Below are positions 1 through 26,743 of a DNA stretch of 64,000 nt, one piece after another. Each line of letters opens with the position of its first letter. Within the stretch, counting starts at the first letter, position 1. This stretch comes from Amoebidium appalachense. Lineage: Eukaryota > Ichthyosporea. The notes beneath the pieces are model-generated. The model made no database searches. It had not been told where the DNA came from and saw only the letters and a program-made list of their open reading frames with translations. A program made the position numbers and the translations under genes. The stretch covers positions 8,184,001-8,248,000 of the forward strand of contig CAVNZM010000008.1 of assembly GCA_963693365.1 (NCBI GenBank), written 5' to 3'.

Positions 1-123
1 GGATGACGTGGGCCCCCCCTGAGGATGGGCTCTGCTTATTATGCATACTCTTTATGTATGGCTTGCATTCTGCATCGTGTTATCCGTTTGTTCTTGTGTA
101 CTTCGTACTTTTTGACGCATTTA

Positions 124-154
<31 letters not shown>
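1..154 (+). repeat. R1 dispersed repeat, 3' part, ending in poly-C
   Basis: The segment from GATGACGTGGG to GACGCATTTAAA matches the last 125 bp of the R1 copies at 9451 and 12545. It runs directly into a C-tract. A short diverged R1-like piece (155-257) ends in a second C-tract. Intronic to NOL6 if that gene extends upstream. Confidence 0.75.
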
Positions 155-156
<2 letters not shown>

Positions 157-284
157 GGGGGAGGATGGGCTCTACTTTTAATTTGTGATGCAGACTCTTG
201 AGTGTGCTCTGCAAAGTCTGCGTTGTGTTATCGGCCGTGAACGTGTACTTCCTATTCTGTCCCCCCCCCCCCCCCCCCCCCCCC

Positions 285-443
285 GGTCCTCCCTGAGGAT
301 GGGCTCTGCTTATGACGCATACTGTGCACATGGCTGATGTTGCATACTTGAATGTTTGCCTTTGCATGTGTCCTGCACCATGCTTCTCGTCGTGTATGCG
401 TACTTCGTACCGTTTTCCGCATTCAAACCCCCCCCCCCCCCCC
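285..443 (+). repeat. R1 variant repeat ending in poly-C
   Basis: Shares GAGGATGGGCTCTGCTTATG, the GCATACTTGAATGTTTGCC block and the end TTCCGCATTCAAA with the copy at 51787-52067. It is followed directly by a C-tract. Intronic. Confidence 0.7.
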
Positions 444-723
444 TTCTTAACCTCAGGAGAAAGGTTTTTTTCGGTTTTGCCTTTCTGTGTGTCGGCATCG
501 TGTTTCCGGTCTGTTTCTGAACAAGATACACACAAAGCCCCCCCCCCCCCCCCCCCCCCCCACAAAAAAAAAAAAAAAAAAAAAAAAAACCTCCCCTCCC
601 TCCTCTCCTTCCTTCCCACACACACACCCACCCAACCACCCACACACCCACCCACCGGGTTCTCTCTCCCTCTCTTCTTTCCACCCATCGCCCCCCATCA
701 CTCACCCATATACATGGCAATAG

Positions 724-13830
<13,107 letters not shown>

Positions 13831-13839
<9 letters not shown>

Positions 13840-14060
13840 GTACTTTGCTGCGTGCAAGAGGTACTTTGCTGTGTAAAAGGTATTTGGCTGTGTGCAACAG
13901 GTACTTTCTCATGCAAGGAGTACTTTGCTGTGTGCAATAGGTACTTTCTCATGCAGGCGGTACTTATGTTCATGCAATTAATATATACTCGTTGGTATGC
14001 AATAGGTACTTTTGGATACGTAAGGTGCACTTTTCATGTGCAAACTATTTGGGTGTGTGC
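13831..14060 (+). repeat. Minisatellite beginning at the NOL6 stop codon
   Basis: Degenerate 20-25-bp units of TGCAATAGGTACTTTGCTGTG type, about nine copies. The first unit contains the last codons and the TAG stop (13837-13839). Confidence 0.75.
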
Positions 14061-14137
14061 AGAGGTATGAGCCACTCTCGTATGCTAGTTGTCTGGTTTC
14101 TTTTTTTGCCCATTAAATGCATGCAAATCGTGCTCGT

Positions 14138-14191
14138 GTGTTGTATTAATAGTGACCTGTCCCCCACATGTGTGCACTATTAATACAACAC
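14138..14191. repeat. Perfect inverted repeat, 17-bp arms, 20-base loop
   Basis: GTGTTGTATTAATAGTG at 14138-14154 is matched by its exact reverse complement at 14175-14191. It lies 300 bp downstream of the NOL6 stop. It could be a transcript hairpin or the remnant of a small transposon. Confidence 0.85.
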
Positions 14192-14632
14192 TGAAAACAC
14201 GTCGCTATTAGTGAGGTCATTGGCTGAATGTCATAGGCAATGCATTAGTCAAAAATTTATCGTTTGCACGCAAGGCTGTCTTGTTATGTGCTATTGAATA
14301 TGTTGCTTTCAATTTGTTGGCAGCATGGGATACGTACTTTCAATGCATGCAACACTGGTTTATTCAAAGTTTTTAGATTTTTAACAAGTGGTCTAGAATG
14401 TATTATACTCGCTGTATGTGAGGAGCTATAGATTGTGGTGTGTACGAAATACCAGGCCAGGTCTTAGTGGTATGACTTGTGTGTGCAATTAAATTAATTC
14501 ACGGTTGATATTTGCCAATGTACATTGGCCTCAGGTTTTGGTCGTCGTTGCCATGTGCATGCTGTAAGCTTTTCAAACACCCCACTTCTTCTTCTCCTTG
14601 TTTTTTTCTTTTTTGTTTTTTGTTTTTTGGGT

Positions 14633-14671
<39 letters not shown>

Positions 14672-15523
14672 ATAGGTTTGAGATTCATGGCAGTCAATAT
14701 GGCGGAGTGATTATAGGCTCTGTTTTGACATTGTGAAACGGTGTGATGACTCTGTATGGTAAAGATCCATTATGATGAAATGCAGACAGTAAAACATCAT
14801 CCCCATAGCTGGTCTTGGGGCTACTGGCAAGTGTCTGTGCATGTGCCAGTGCATGAAGTACATGTGTGCGTGCATGCACGTGTGCGTGTGCGTGTGTCCT
14901 GTGTGTGTGCGTGTTTGTGTTTGTGTTTGTGTCAGTGCGTGTACGCATGTGCAAGCACATGTTTGTGTGTGGGTGTCGGTGCATGTGCGTGTGCGTGCTG
15001 CGGGGTTGCACACGTGCGTGTCCGTCGCGGCGTGTACGTGCGTGTATGTGTGTGTGTGGGCGCGCGCGCAAGCTTGTGGGCGACGAAATGTTTGTATGGA
15101 ATCCGGTATGGATGTGTGCGTCCTTGTGACTGTGGGCAGGCATGCATATGCTTGAGCACACTTGTTCAGAGTTGGTTGGGTGACGGGTGGATAATGTTGC
15201 CGATAGGTGGTGGTTATGGGGGGAGATGAGCAGCAAGATGTGGACGTGTGTGTGTGTGTGTATGTGTGTGTGTGTGTGTGTCTGTGAGAACATGTACCCG
15301 TGTGCTTGCGTGCATCATATGTGCGTGCGTTTGCGCACGTCTGTACGGTAGTGGTTGTGGATTTAGTGGTGGGGTGATGTTTTTTTCTTTGTTGTTGTTG
15401 TTGTATGTTGTGTCTTTTTGTCTGTCACAGTCTTGTTGTTGTGGTTGGTGGTGGTGGTGGTGGTGGTGGTGGTGTGTGTGTGTGTGTGTGTGTGTGTGCA
15501 CGTGTGTGTACGTGTGTGTGTGT

Positions 15524-15525
<2 letters not shown>

Positions 15526-15573
<48 letters not shown>
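15526..15573 (+). repeat. Poly-G tract, 48 bases
   Basis: Follows a (TG)n tract in the intergenic region after NOL6. Confidence 0.9.
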
Positions 15574-15575
<2 letters not shown>

Positions 15576-15744
15576 AAGGAGGCATGATTTTATGCAAATA
15601 ATTCATGCTGGCCAATCAAACTATCGATCGATTTGTGCTGTAAGGGGATTTTACCGTGTAGTTTGTGTGCTTCTAAATGAAAAACCTGAAGGTGGGGGAC
15701 CATTTTTTTGCTTTCAGGCTGATATATCATCCGGATGTAAGTAT

Positions 15745-16665
15745 GGGGTTTACGCTGTTTACTCAAGGCAAAGTTAGACCAGTCTCAGGTATCGGGGGTT
15801 TTTGCTCGGAATATCCCCTCAGCGGTATATCAGGATGACGTACATAGATGTCGGGTGATGATTATATATCAGGGTTTACTTTCTCTTCGAGGCACCATAA
15901 AGACTAGCTAAGAAAAATCAATTAGTTGGGTCCCCCGCCCGTTTATTTTTTTTTTTTTTTTTTTTTTTTTTTCCGGGCTCCCCTGGGACACTCGGTATCA
16001 GCTGGTTGTGTGTGTGTGTGTGTGTGCGTGTGTGCGTGTGTGTGCGTGCGCTAGAATTTTGTAATGATGTGTTTCTCAAGCCAATCACAATAAACAGGTC
16101 ATAGTTACGCGTGTTAAAATAAAGTCAAGGATGTTGTAATTTTCAGGTAGGCTATCTTTCTGGGTGTCTGTTGTGAATATGTCGTGTGTGTGTTGCGGTA
16201 TTATGTGGTCTATCAAACTACATTTGGTGATACATGACCGTTTAAACTGGTGTGTGTGTGTGTTGTTTGGGCATGCAAACGATGCCACCTTATACTTATT
16301 AGATCTCCACTGTATAGCACGTGTACAGTAAAAGAGTGGTATGTGATCAATAATACCATCAGCTCGAGAAAGACCAATTTTACAGGAAGGTAATATGTAT
16401 ATAAGTGTTACACATTTGCGAGTGCCATATTTGGCAATATGGTTAAGGCGGTCATTATATATAAAACGAGACATAAGGCTTAGTTTTCCAAGGTGTATGC
16501 TTTCATCGGGTCTAGTGTCGATGGTATTTTTTCCCATTTGTTATGTTGCGTAATTATTTTGTGAATATGTACACATGTCTAATAAGTAAGTGGCAGTCCA
16601 AAGTCACACGCCCACTTTTGCGGGGTTTATTTGTATTTGTGCCCGGGGAAGAAGGAGAGAGAGAG
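15745..16665 (-). mobile_element. Rep-A retroelement, copy 1, 5'-truncated
   Basis: On the minus strand this contains the conserved Rep-A frame (blocks KKIPHDTRPDESIHLEK, AKYGTRKC, TQKDSLP, NILDFIL). Then come a (CA)n tract, the block CAGCTGATACCGAGTGTCCC, a poly-A/C tract and the 3' end TAAACCCC. It matches 25351-26394 and 58985-60239. The reading frame is partly decayed. A 5-base AGTAT on both sides may be a short target duplication. Confidence 0.75.
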
Positions 16666-17580
16666 TATGTGGGTGTGGCGTGTCTTTTATCGGTGGCCGA
16701 TATGTGCTCGTGTGTCCGTGAGTGTGTATGTGTGTGAGTGCGAGTGAGTGAGTGAGTGTCTATTTGGGTTGGATGAATACACCAGCCAGCCAGCCCCTTT
16801 CCGAAGACGATTTGCCCCCCCCCCCCCCTCTCCCAGAAGGGTTCGTTAGTAATATTAATCACTGCATGGTAACACCATTGACAAGTTTAATTTATATTAG
16901 TGTTCATATTGTTTGCAGTAAGAGATATGCCACTTTTTTGTTTGCACACTGCACACTACAGTGCTTGCAACGTCTTTCTGTACCAATCGGTGCAAGGCAG
17001 GTCTACGGGATGCGATTGGCTGGCGGTTTGACTCTAAAAGTCAATTTTGAGCGAAGCAAACAATTCCTATATAGATTTTCCATTAAACTGGCCAATCATA
17101 TGATTGCAAAACCTGATTGGTGCAGAAAGATGGACCAAGCACTGTAGACACGTCTTGTTTTCTCACGCACACATGGCGCCTGCTGATTCAGCCCAGACTC
17201 CAGTTCCAAAACGTCTATAATGCTACGTTCACGGTATGTATACAACATATCAATATCACCGCATGTACTACACGGACAAACTTTCTACAACAGTGATATA
17301 CAGGGACTGCACCTCGACCTTACAAACTGAATGTCGACATCATGCCAACATTGTATTCTTTAGCACAACATTACATTGTATGATTTAAGTGACGTTTATA
17401 CACCATTTTTTCAAAGGCCACTTTACCTTTACAGCCCAAGTACCCATCCTCTCCCGCCCCGGGAGCCCTCCCCAATCCGTACACAACATATTCCCCCCCC
17501 CCCCCCCTCAAACCACAACCACAACCACCACCACCACCACCAACCCTCCCCCCCAGCCACTCCACCTCCTCAACCCACAC
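16666..17580. other. Intergenic segment with promoter-like motifs, no clear gene
   Basis: Contains (GAGT)n, a C-tract at 16815-16828, and a cluster of CCAAT-type motifs (ACCAATC, GATTGGC, GCCAATC, GATTGG, about 16983-17120) with CTATATAG near 17070. An ATG at 17174 opens only a 15-codon frame (MAPADSAQ...). 17240-17580 shows nothing beyond C-rich sequence flanking the arrestin-C2 stop. Confidence 0.4.
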
Positions 17581-19358
17581 TCACATACCCAGGGGGAACA
17601 CGGTGAACTTGAGCGTCCCTCTCTCCTTCACCACACCCTTCTTCTCATTCTTCAGCGTGATCGTGTGCGTAATCGGTTTCTCCGTCGGCACCGACACCTC
17701 GATTTCGGCCTCCCCAATCTTCTCATCGCTCCCAAGCGAATCCTCATCATAACACACGAACCTCATTTTGATTGGCACACACACCTCCTCCGCCGACAGG
17801 GGGACCATGAAATTCTCGTCCCAGCGGGGGTTCAAGTTGTTCTCAATAATCTCCGACTGTCTCACGTGCGTGTCGTTGACCCAAATCGTCACGAACGGGT
17901 CGGCCTTCCCTCCCATCCCCAGGGCGCCAAAGTCCATTTTAGGCAATCCGTCCCCCGAGACCAACTGCAAGTGAAGCATCTTCGGCCCCAAATAGTCCCA
18001 CGGCTCGGGAGGGGGGGCGGCGAAATTCATAGGCTCGTAGGGGGGAGGGGGTCCGACGGGCCCTGCGACGTCGTCCTTTTCGACGGCCAGGGGGGGTCCG
18101 GCGACCGGCGCGAGGGGGGGCTGCGACAGGTAGCTGGGCTCTAGGGGGAGGGGGGGCTGTATGCGTAGCGGGCGGGGTTCGGGGCGATTTTCACCGGGGC
18201 CCTCACCTTGCAGTCCTTTGTGAGCATACCCTTGGCCTCAAACTTGATTTTCGCGTTGTGGGCAATTTTCGTCCGGCCCATGTGGCTGTCAAACTCGCAG
18301 GTGGTTGGGTTCATGGTGTCGGGCAGCTTGATTGCGAATTTTAGGACATACTTTTTCCCGGGCTGAAGCTCGAGGGTACGGTAGGTCTTTTCAACCACTG
18401 CGTCGGACGAGTTCCATATGGTCACCTGGTTGAAGGCACCGCGGTTGACATAGGGGTAGTTGCATACCTCGTTGAGGGACACGGTTGCCACCTGAAAAAA
18501 ATAGGGTGGGGAGGGAGAGGGAAAGGGTGGGGGGGAAGGGATGGGGAAGGGAGGGGGTGGGGGTGGGGGTGGGCCAGCGGGGGGGGGGAGGGGGGGGGGG
18601 GGAGGGGGGAGGGGGGGGGGGGGGGGAGGGGGGGAAAGGGGGGTAGGTTGTTAGAATGTAGAACTCGGTACAAAGGTACAGCCACTGGACGAGAAACACG
18701 ATCGATGCAGGAGCACATGTGAAAGAAAAGGTGTGAGCATACAGCAATATCAGCCTTGCACGCAGTAAACAACACGAACAGAACCCATCCTCCGAAGGAG
18801 GGGGGGGAAGGGAGTGGGAAGGAGAGAGAGAGAGAGAAATCTGGAAGGTGTGGCTGCAAGGAGTCACAGAGCACGAAGTACACAAATCACAATATGCAGA
18901 GCTTAAAACAAGGGGTGCATCGAATGAGTATACATCCTAGATAAGAGCTCCCTTCGTTAGGGAACCCCAATCCACCTGGGAAGAGGGAGATGGGGGGGGG
19001 GGGGGGGGTGGGTTGGGGGAGGGGGGGGGGAAGAGAAGGGAGTAGAGGTGTGTGTGTGTGGGGGGGGGGGGGGGGGGCTCGGAGGGGTGGAGGCCAGGGG
19101 GCAGTGGAAAGGGGAGGGGAAGGCAGAGAGAGAGAGAGGGAGAGAGAGAAAAAGAGAAAGTGTGTGTGTATGTGTGGGGAGGCGAGCGCCGGGGGGGGGG
19201 GGGGGGGGCAGTAGAGGGCATGGGGGGGGGGGGGGGGGGGGAGAGGGGGAGGGGGGAGGCCAGGGGAGAGTGGAAAGGGGAGAGGATAGAGGAGGGAGGG
19301 AGGGAGGGAGGGAGAGAGGGACAAAGGGGGGGAGGGGGGAGGGGATGAGGGATGGACT

Positions 19359-19390
<32 letters not shown>

Positions 19391-19511
19391 AGGGGCATGG
19401 CGAAGGGAGAGTTCGGAGAGAGGAGACTCAAGACTATGAAAAAAAAAACTACTTGCCAAGCCGGACAAGGACTGAACCCGATGAAGATCCCCCCTTCTCC
19501 CCCCACCCCCG

Positions 19512-19556
<45 letters not shown>

Positions 19557-20515
19557 AAGAAAAATACGAACAAGATAACAGGCACACATGCACAACAAGC
19601 CCAAATCCATCTTTCGTACTCGGCTCTTTCTCTCCCTCTCTCCCTGTGGGTGTATCTCTTTCGCCCAGCCCTCCCGTTCCCGTCCAGCCCTCGGCTCTCT
19701 CTTTGAACCACGCTTGCTCGGCCGCCCCCCCCCCCCCCCCCCCAACACACACACCCTTTTTTTTTCTTCCCTACATCCTAAACACCCACCTGAAGGACCT
19801 TTGACGACTTGTTGTGGACATTTGCCGTCACAAACACCCTCTGGCCCTCCATGTAGCAGTACGCATCACACCTCACATCAGCCTCAATCTCGTTGAAAAA
19901 CACCTTGCTCTTCTCATCATACCCGACGGGGGGAGGCATGTTTAGCTCCGTGTAAAGGGGACGAGGCCCGTTCAGGTAGATCTCACGTTTCGTCGACTCC
20001 AGCTTGAGGTCGCTGTTCACATACGACACATGGAGCTTGAGTGTGTAATAGACATACTGCTTGGAGTGCAGTTTCGTCTTGAACGAGGGGGGCAAACCAT
20101 CCCTGATTCTGTAGGTGAAAGGATACCTCAGCACCTTCTTCCCATCGACGCCCTGTGTGCAAGGAACAGAAGGCGTAGGGTCGAGGGGACGCACAACCGA
20201 GCGCTGCTTCTCCTTGTACCAAGTAACCTCCCAGTTCTCCTCCTGTGTGCGAGAGCTCCCGTTTTCATGCACCTGGCGAAATCCATGTTCGTAGTACTTC
20301 CCCTTGAACTCAAACTCCATGAGAGCGGTGGCGTCGACGGGGATATCTGCGGCCGTCACGTCGATGAACCCATTGAGGAATGTGCCAGGCTCCAGATTTT
20401 GCAGTGTGCTGATTGTGCCGAAACTCAGATCGTCGACTCCGTTTACGAGGATGGAAACCTTTCCCTTTGGTTCCGAGAGGCCGACTTTCTCCTTGAAGGA
20501 AGAGAGAAGACCCAT
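17581..20515 (-). CDS. Arrestin-domain protein with C-terminal C2 domain (probable fusion)
   Basis: Exon 1 (20515-19790, 242 residues) starts MGLLSSFKEKVGL and carries the arrestin N-fold, including YYTLKLHVSYV and the NGPRPLYTELN segment. Exon 2 starts at 18491 (donor GTGGGT, acceptor TTTTTTCAG) and carries the arrestin C-fold, with LQPGKKYVLKFAIKLP and IKFEAKG. Read straight on, exon 2 stops at 18141, giving a plain 358-residue arrestin. A C2 frame is open from about 18144 to the stop at 17581. Its calcium-site Asp residues are visible in LPKMDFG, KADPFV and CYDEDSLGSDE. Splicing GTGAGG (18206) to CAG (18121), 86 nt, joins the frames in phase and gives a 516-residue fusion. One extra base in the G-run at 18150-18156 would also join them and would keep the last arrestin strand (VRAPVKI). 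Such proteins typically act as calcium- and membrane-responsive trafficking or signalling adaptors. Arrestin and C2 domains are confident; the join is inferred. Confidence 0.82.
18492..19789 (-). repeat. Arrestin intron 1: poly-G/poly-C and purine-rich repeats
   Basis: On the sense (minus) strand, G-runs follow the donor (19727-19742 and 19511-19552). C-runs dominate the rest up to the acceptor (19364-19391, about 18990-19090 and 18520-18640). No exon was found between 19790 and 18491. Confidence 0.7.
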
Positions 20516-20667
20516 TTTGAAAGGTGAACAATTGATGAAGAATGGAGGAAAGCAAAGGAAGTTGGGGGGCCTGGGGGAGACTACAGGGAATAGGGGACGG
20601 TGTGGTTGAACAAGTTGTAAGCTCGCAGTTTGAAAACGGACCCCTTTTTGCTTGAGGTGGACGTCAG

Positions 20668-21218
20668 ACACATATACTACCCCCGGATTTTAACGTTTTT
20701 TTGTAGCTCCGGAATAAATTGTCCGGCTGTATCTAACCCTGGTGAGATATTCCGATTTCGGCCGGAGTCGGGCTAGATATGGCTGGCGGCCCGAGGGCTT
20801 TTCGGGGCTAGGGTAGCCACCGTGTTCCGGGGTACGGCCCAACCTTGCGTTTGTTTGCTACCTAAACGCTTTATGCCTACTAAGTGCGCTTAATGCAAAC
20901 CATATGCACGCTGTATGCATACTGAACCTATCTTAGCTAAACCCACAGCTCCATAGAAAGTTTCTTCTGTGTCTTGTGCCATTAATATTGTGTACCTCAT
21001 GCATGCATGCTAGTGCTGCGAGCGGGTGCCAGCTAACTTACATGCACACAAGTTGCTTCCGTGACTCCGGCTGCAGCTGGCCACGCGCATTGATTCTCTC
21101 TCTCTCTCTCTCTCCGATCTCTCTCTCTCTCTCTGTCTGTCTCTCTCCCTCAGGCTCCTCAGGCCTAGCTGCTCTCTCCCTCTCCCTCCGGATCCCTCTC
21201 TCTCAGTCAGGCTCTCTC

Positions 21219-21277
<59 letters not shown>

Positions 21278-21295
21278 CGAGGCCCTCTCTCTCTC

Positions 21296-21331
<36 letters not shown>

Positions 21332-21337
21332 ATCGCG

Positions 21338-21379
<42 letters not shown>

Positions 21380-21500
21380 TCTCTCTCGCTCTCTCTCTCT
21401 CTCTCGCTCTCTCTGTCTCTCTCTATCTCTCTGTCTCTCTCTCTCTCTCTCAGGCTCTCTCTCTAGATCTCCGAGGCTCTCTCTCTCTCTCTCTCTCTCT

Positions 21501-21543
<43 letters not shown>

Positions 21544-21561
21544 CGAAGCTCTCTCTCTGTG

Positions 21562-21596
<35 letters not shown>

Positions 21597-22057
21597 TTCT
21601 CCCAGCCTCACACACACTCACTCACAGACCACATACAGAGTGTGTCACACTCAGGCTCTCTCCCTCGAGTCTCTTTCTCTCCTCTCTCTAGGCTATCGAG
21701 CCCTCAGATCCCCCCAAGATCTTTCCAAAGATCCTGATCAGCTTCCAGAGTCTTTCTCAGTGGCTCTCGACCCTCTCTCTCATGATCAGTCTTTCTCAGA
21801 GCTTCCCCCCTCTCTTCTCTCACGCATAGTATGGCCGAATTTCTGCTAAGCATCAGTTTTCGGGTAGCAAACAAACGCAAGGTTGGGCCGTACCCCGGAA
21901 CACGGTGGCTACCCTAGCCCCGAAAAGCCCTCGGGCCGCCAGCCATATCTAGCCCGACTCCGGCCGAAATCGGAATATCTCACCAGGGTTAGATACAGCC
22001 GGACAATTTATTCCGGAGCTACAAAAAAACGCTAAAATCCGGGGGTAGTATATGTGT
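20668..22057. mobile_element. T1: non-autonomous element with 195-bp terminal inverted repeats
   Basis: The left arm (20668-20862) and right arm (21863-22057) are reverse complements of equal length with about one mismatch (TTAACG versus TTAGCG). Ends read ACACATATACTACCCCCGGA. A 4-base TCAG abuts both ends (20664-20667 and 22058-22061), a plausible target duplication. The inside is a (CT)n-rich tract (about 21087-21830) with no transposase, so this is a MITE or foldback element. It lies 152 bp upstream of the arrestin ATG. Confidence 0.92.
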
Positions 22058-22979
22058 TCAGCTTACTTCTTGTCTTATCAGGCAAGATCTACAAATTTCA
22101 TAAATTCGAGATAATGATCATAAATGTAAGTTGGTAACATTTGGTATTTCAAAACATTTAAATTGCAAGTGTAGCAGCAATTTACTGATACTATTACTAT
22201 TATACTATATGTCTCGTTTTTCAGATATACCGTTGGTCTGGCTTTTAGTCGTACTGATCATATAAGGAGTTTAGTAAGGAAAGAGAATGAAATTTCAGTA
22301 CATAATTGTAACCCCTGGGCACAAAAATTTATGCACTCAGGCTGATGATGGCACAGATAAGGGCGGATGAATACGGTGCTGTCTATTGGAATGATTCTTT
22401 TTAGCTTAAAGTCTCAAAAAGTGCGCTTTTAAGATTTCTTTGTTTCTAACTCACTATGTATTGTCCTTGGGGTATTCTGTATATTTTTTTTCGTTTGTAC
22501 GCCCACATTGCCCAAGCTACATGATCACTGATCACGAACCAAGTTAAAAAAATATCATGCTCCTCTAGCCAATCAAAACGTGCCACACATACGGCACGTG
22601 CGCAGCCTGCATTGCTGAGTGCGGTACATATATATAACTGCAGATTTGCGGCGCCAGTCTATTTCCAGTATAGAGATATATTGCTTATATCATGAAAAAG
22701 TGATGGAAAATGTTCTAAACTTGACAAGAGCGACGACTCACCGCCCATTTTGAAAGTGCACACGTGCGGAATTTGGCGTTATATATATCCGGATAATCCG
22801 ATAAAAAGGATTGTTATCTTACGCATTTGCGATTGGTTTATGTTCATTTATTTACTTTGCCGCTTTCAAACTTCATCGCTGTGTAGACCGGCAACACAGA
22901 GCATTTGCCCACCGGAGCTGCTTATTGGCCGTTGCCACATTGCCGCGGGCGCTCGGTGGAGCTCGTGACTATCCTAGAT
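22058..22979. other. Gene-poor segment with an orphan CCAAT/TATA module
   Basis: GCCAATC at about 22568 and TATATATAAC at about 22628 have the spacing of a promoter. The frames that follow (for example 22750-22968) are short and unlike any family I know. The rest is AT-rich unique sequence. Confidence 0.35.
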
Positions 22980-23241
22980 CACCTTATTACTAAATGATTG
23001 AATGCTTCACAGTATGATATTGTGATCCGGTGCCTTAACTTTCTTTCGGAGCTACCGATGCTAGCCTCTGCTTACCCATAATATGTAATAGGGGTGTCAT
23101 ACACTACGATGGCGCTCATTGTTGCCTAGCATGTACATATGTCACTGGCTGCATTTGATTGGCTGCGCTGGAAAACGCAGTAGGCCCGTCGAATGTGGCT
23201 GGGCCTCCGGCAGTGTTAACGCAATAAAAAGTGTGTAAACC
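22980..23241 (+). repeat. R3 dispersed repeat, copy 1
   Basis: About 250 bp, from ACCTTATTA through CAGTATGATATTGTGATCC and GGAGCTACCGATGCTAGCC to GCAATAAAAAGTGTGTAAACCCC. It matches 26495-26743 at high identity. The AATAAA near its end suggests a retroposed transcript end; this is unproven. Confidence 0.8.
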
Positions 23242-25350
<2,109 letters not shown>

Positions 25351-25544
25351 GGGGTTTACGCTGTTTACTCGAGGCAAAGAGAACCAGTCTCAGGTATGGG
25401 GGGGGGGGTTTGCTCGGAATATCCCCTCAGCGGTATATCATGATCACGTACATAGATGTCGGGTGGTGACTATATATCAGGGTTTACTTTCTCTACGAGA
25501 CACCATAAAGACTACAAGGAGAAATCAATTAGTTGGGGTTCCCC

Positions 25545-25590
<46 letters not shown>

Positions 25591-25622
25591 GGGCTCCCCT
25601 CGGGACACTCGGTATCAGCTGG

Positions 25623-25697
<75 letters not shown>

Positions 25698-26394
25698 TGC
25701 GCTATAATTTTGTAGTGATGTGTTTCTCAAGCCAATCAATACATCTAATAAACAGGTCGTAGTTACGCGTGTTTAGTATAAAATCAAGGATGTTGTAATT
25801 TACAGGTAGGCTATCTTTCTGGGTGTCTGTTGTGAATGTGACGTGTGTGTGTTGCGGTATTATGTGGTCTATCAAACTACATTTGGCGATACATGACCGG
25901 TTAAACTGGTGTGTGTGTGTGTTGTTTGGGCATGCAAATGATGCCACCTTATACTTATTAGATCTCCACTGTATAGCACGTGTACAGTAAAAGCGTGGTA
26001 ATTGATCAATAATACCATCAGCTAGAGAAAGACCAGTTCTACAGGAAGGTAATATGTATTTAGGTGTTATACACTTGCGAGTGCCATATTTGGCAATATG
26101 GTTGAGGCGGTCAGTATATATAAAACGAGACATAAGGCTTAGTTTTTCAAGGTGTATGCTTTCATCGGGTCTAGTGTCGTGTGGTATCTTTTTCCATTTG
26201 TTATATTGCGTGATTATCTTGTGATTGTGTACATGTTTAACAAGTAAGTGGCAGTCCAAAGTCACACACACACTATTGCGGGGTTTATTTGTATTTGTGC
26301 CCAGGGGAGAAGGGGAGAGAGAGGGGAGGAAAGAGGGGAGAGGTGAGGAGGGGACAGGTCGGATAGAGAAGAGAGGGTCGGATAGAGAAGAGAG
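25351..26394 (-). mobile_element. Rep-A retroelement, copy 2, 5'-truncated, 11-bp target duplication
   Basis: GGATATCATTT occurs at 25340-25350 and 26395-26405, exactly bounding the element. On the minus strand a long frame (about 26394 to 25702) ends in RNYDLFIRCIDWLEKHI and is followed by (CA)n, a poly-A run and the 3' end GTTTACGCTG complement TAAACCCC. The frame resembles the C-terminal part of the LINE-B reverse transcriptase ORF (QWR-N block, Cys/His segment, N-x-LDF-x-LN block), so Rep-A looks like a non-LTR retrotransposon 3' end. Confidence 0.85.
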
Positions 26395-26494
26395 GGATAT
26401 CATTTGAATATGATTATGTGGTGCCGTAGCAGCCGCTGATTGGTTTATTTCTTGGCACGAACCATTCCCCTGCCACACAAGTCAACACGAAACC

Positions 26495-26743
26495 ACCTTA
26501 TTAATGCTGCACAGTATGATACTGTGATCCAGTGCCTTAACTTTCTTTCGGAGCTACCGATGCTAGCCTCTGCTTACCCATAATATGTAATAGGGGTGTC
26601 AAATACTACGATGGCGCTCATTGTTGCCTAGCATGTACATATGTCACTGGCTGCATTTGATTGGCTGTGCTGGAAAACGCAGTAGGTCGTCGAATGTGGC
26701 TGGGCCTCCGGCAGTGTCCACGCAATAAAAAGTGTGTAAACCC
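26495..26743 (+). repeat. R3 dispersed repeat, copy 2
   Basis: Direct repeat of 22980-23241 with a few substitutions and a short deletion at its left end. Confidence 0.8.

Larger units (their letters stand above)
13840..15744. other. Intergenic region downstream of NOL6
   Basis: Apart from the minisatellite and hairpin it holds poly-G runs (about 14633-14670 and 15526-15573), scattered (TG)n-rich sequence (14830-15330) and a (GGT)n tract near 15447. No convincing exon was found on either strand. Confidence 0.6.

Noticed and set aside
14756-15229. 157-codon plus-strand frame
   Set aside because: Cys/Val-rich translation of imperfect TG repeats.
17174-17221. Frame MAPADSAQTPVPKRL after CCAAT motifs
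   Set aside because: Only 15 codons, with the TATA-like element in the wrong order relative to the CCAAT boxes; not callable as a gene.
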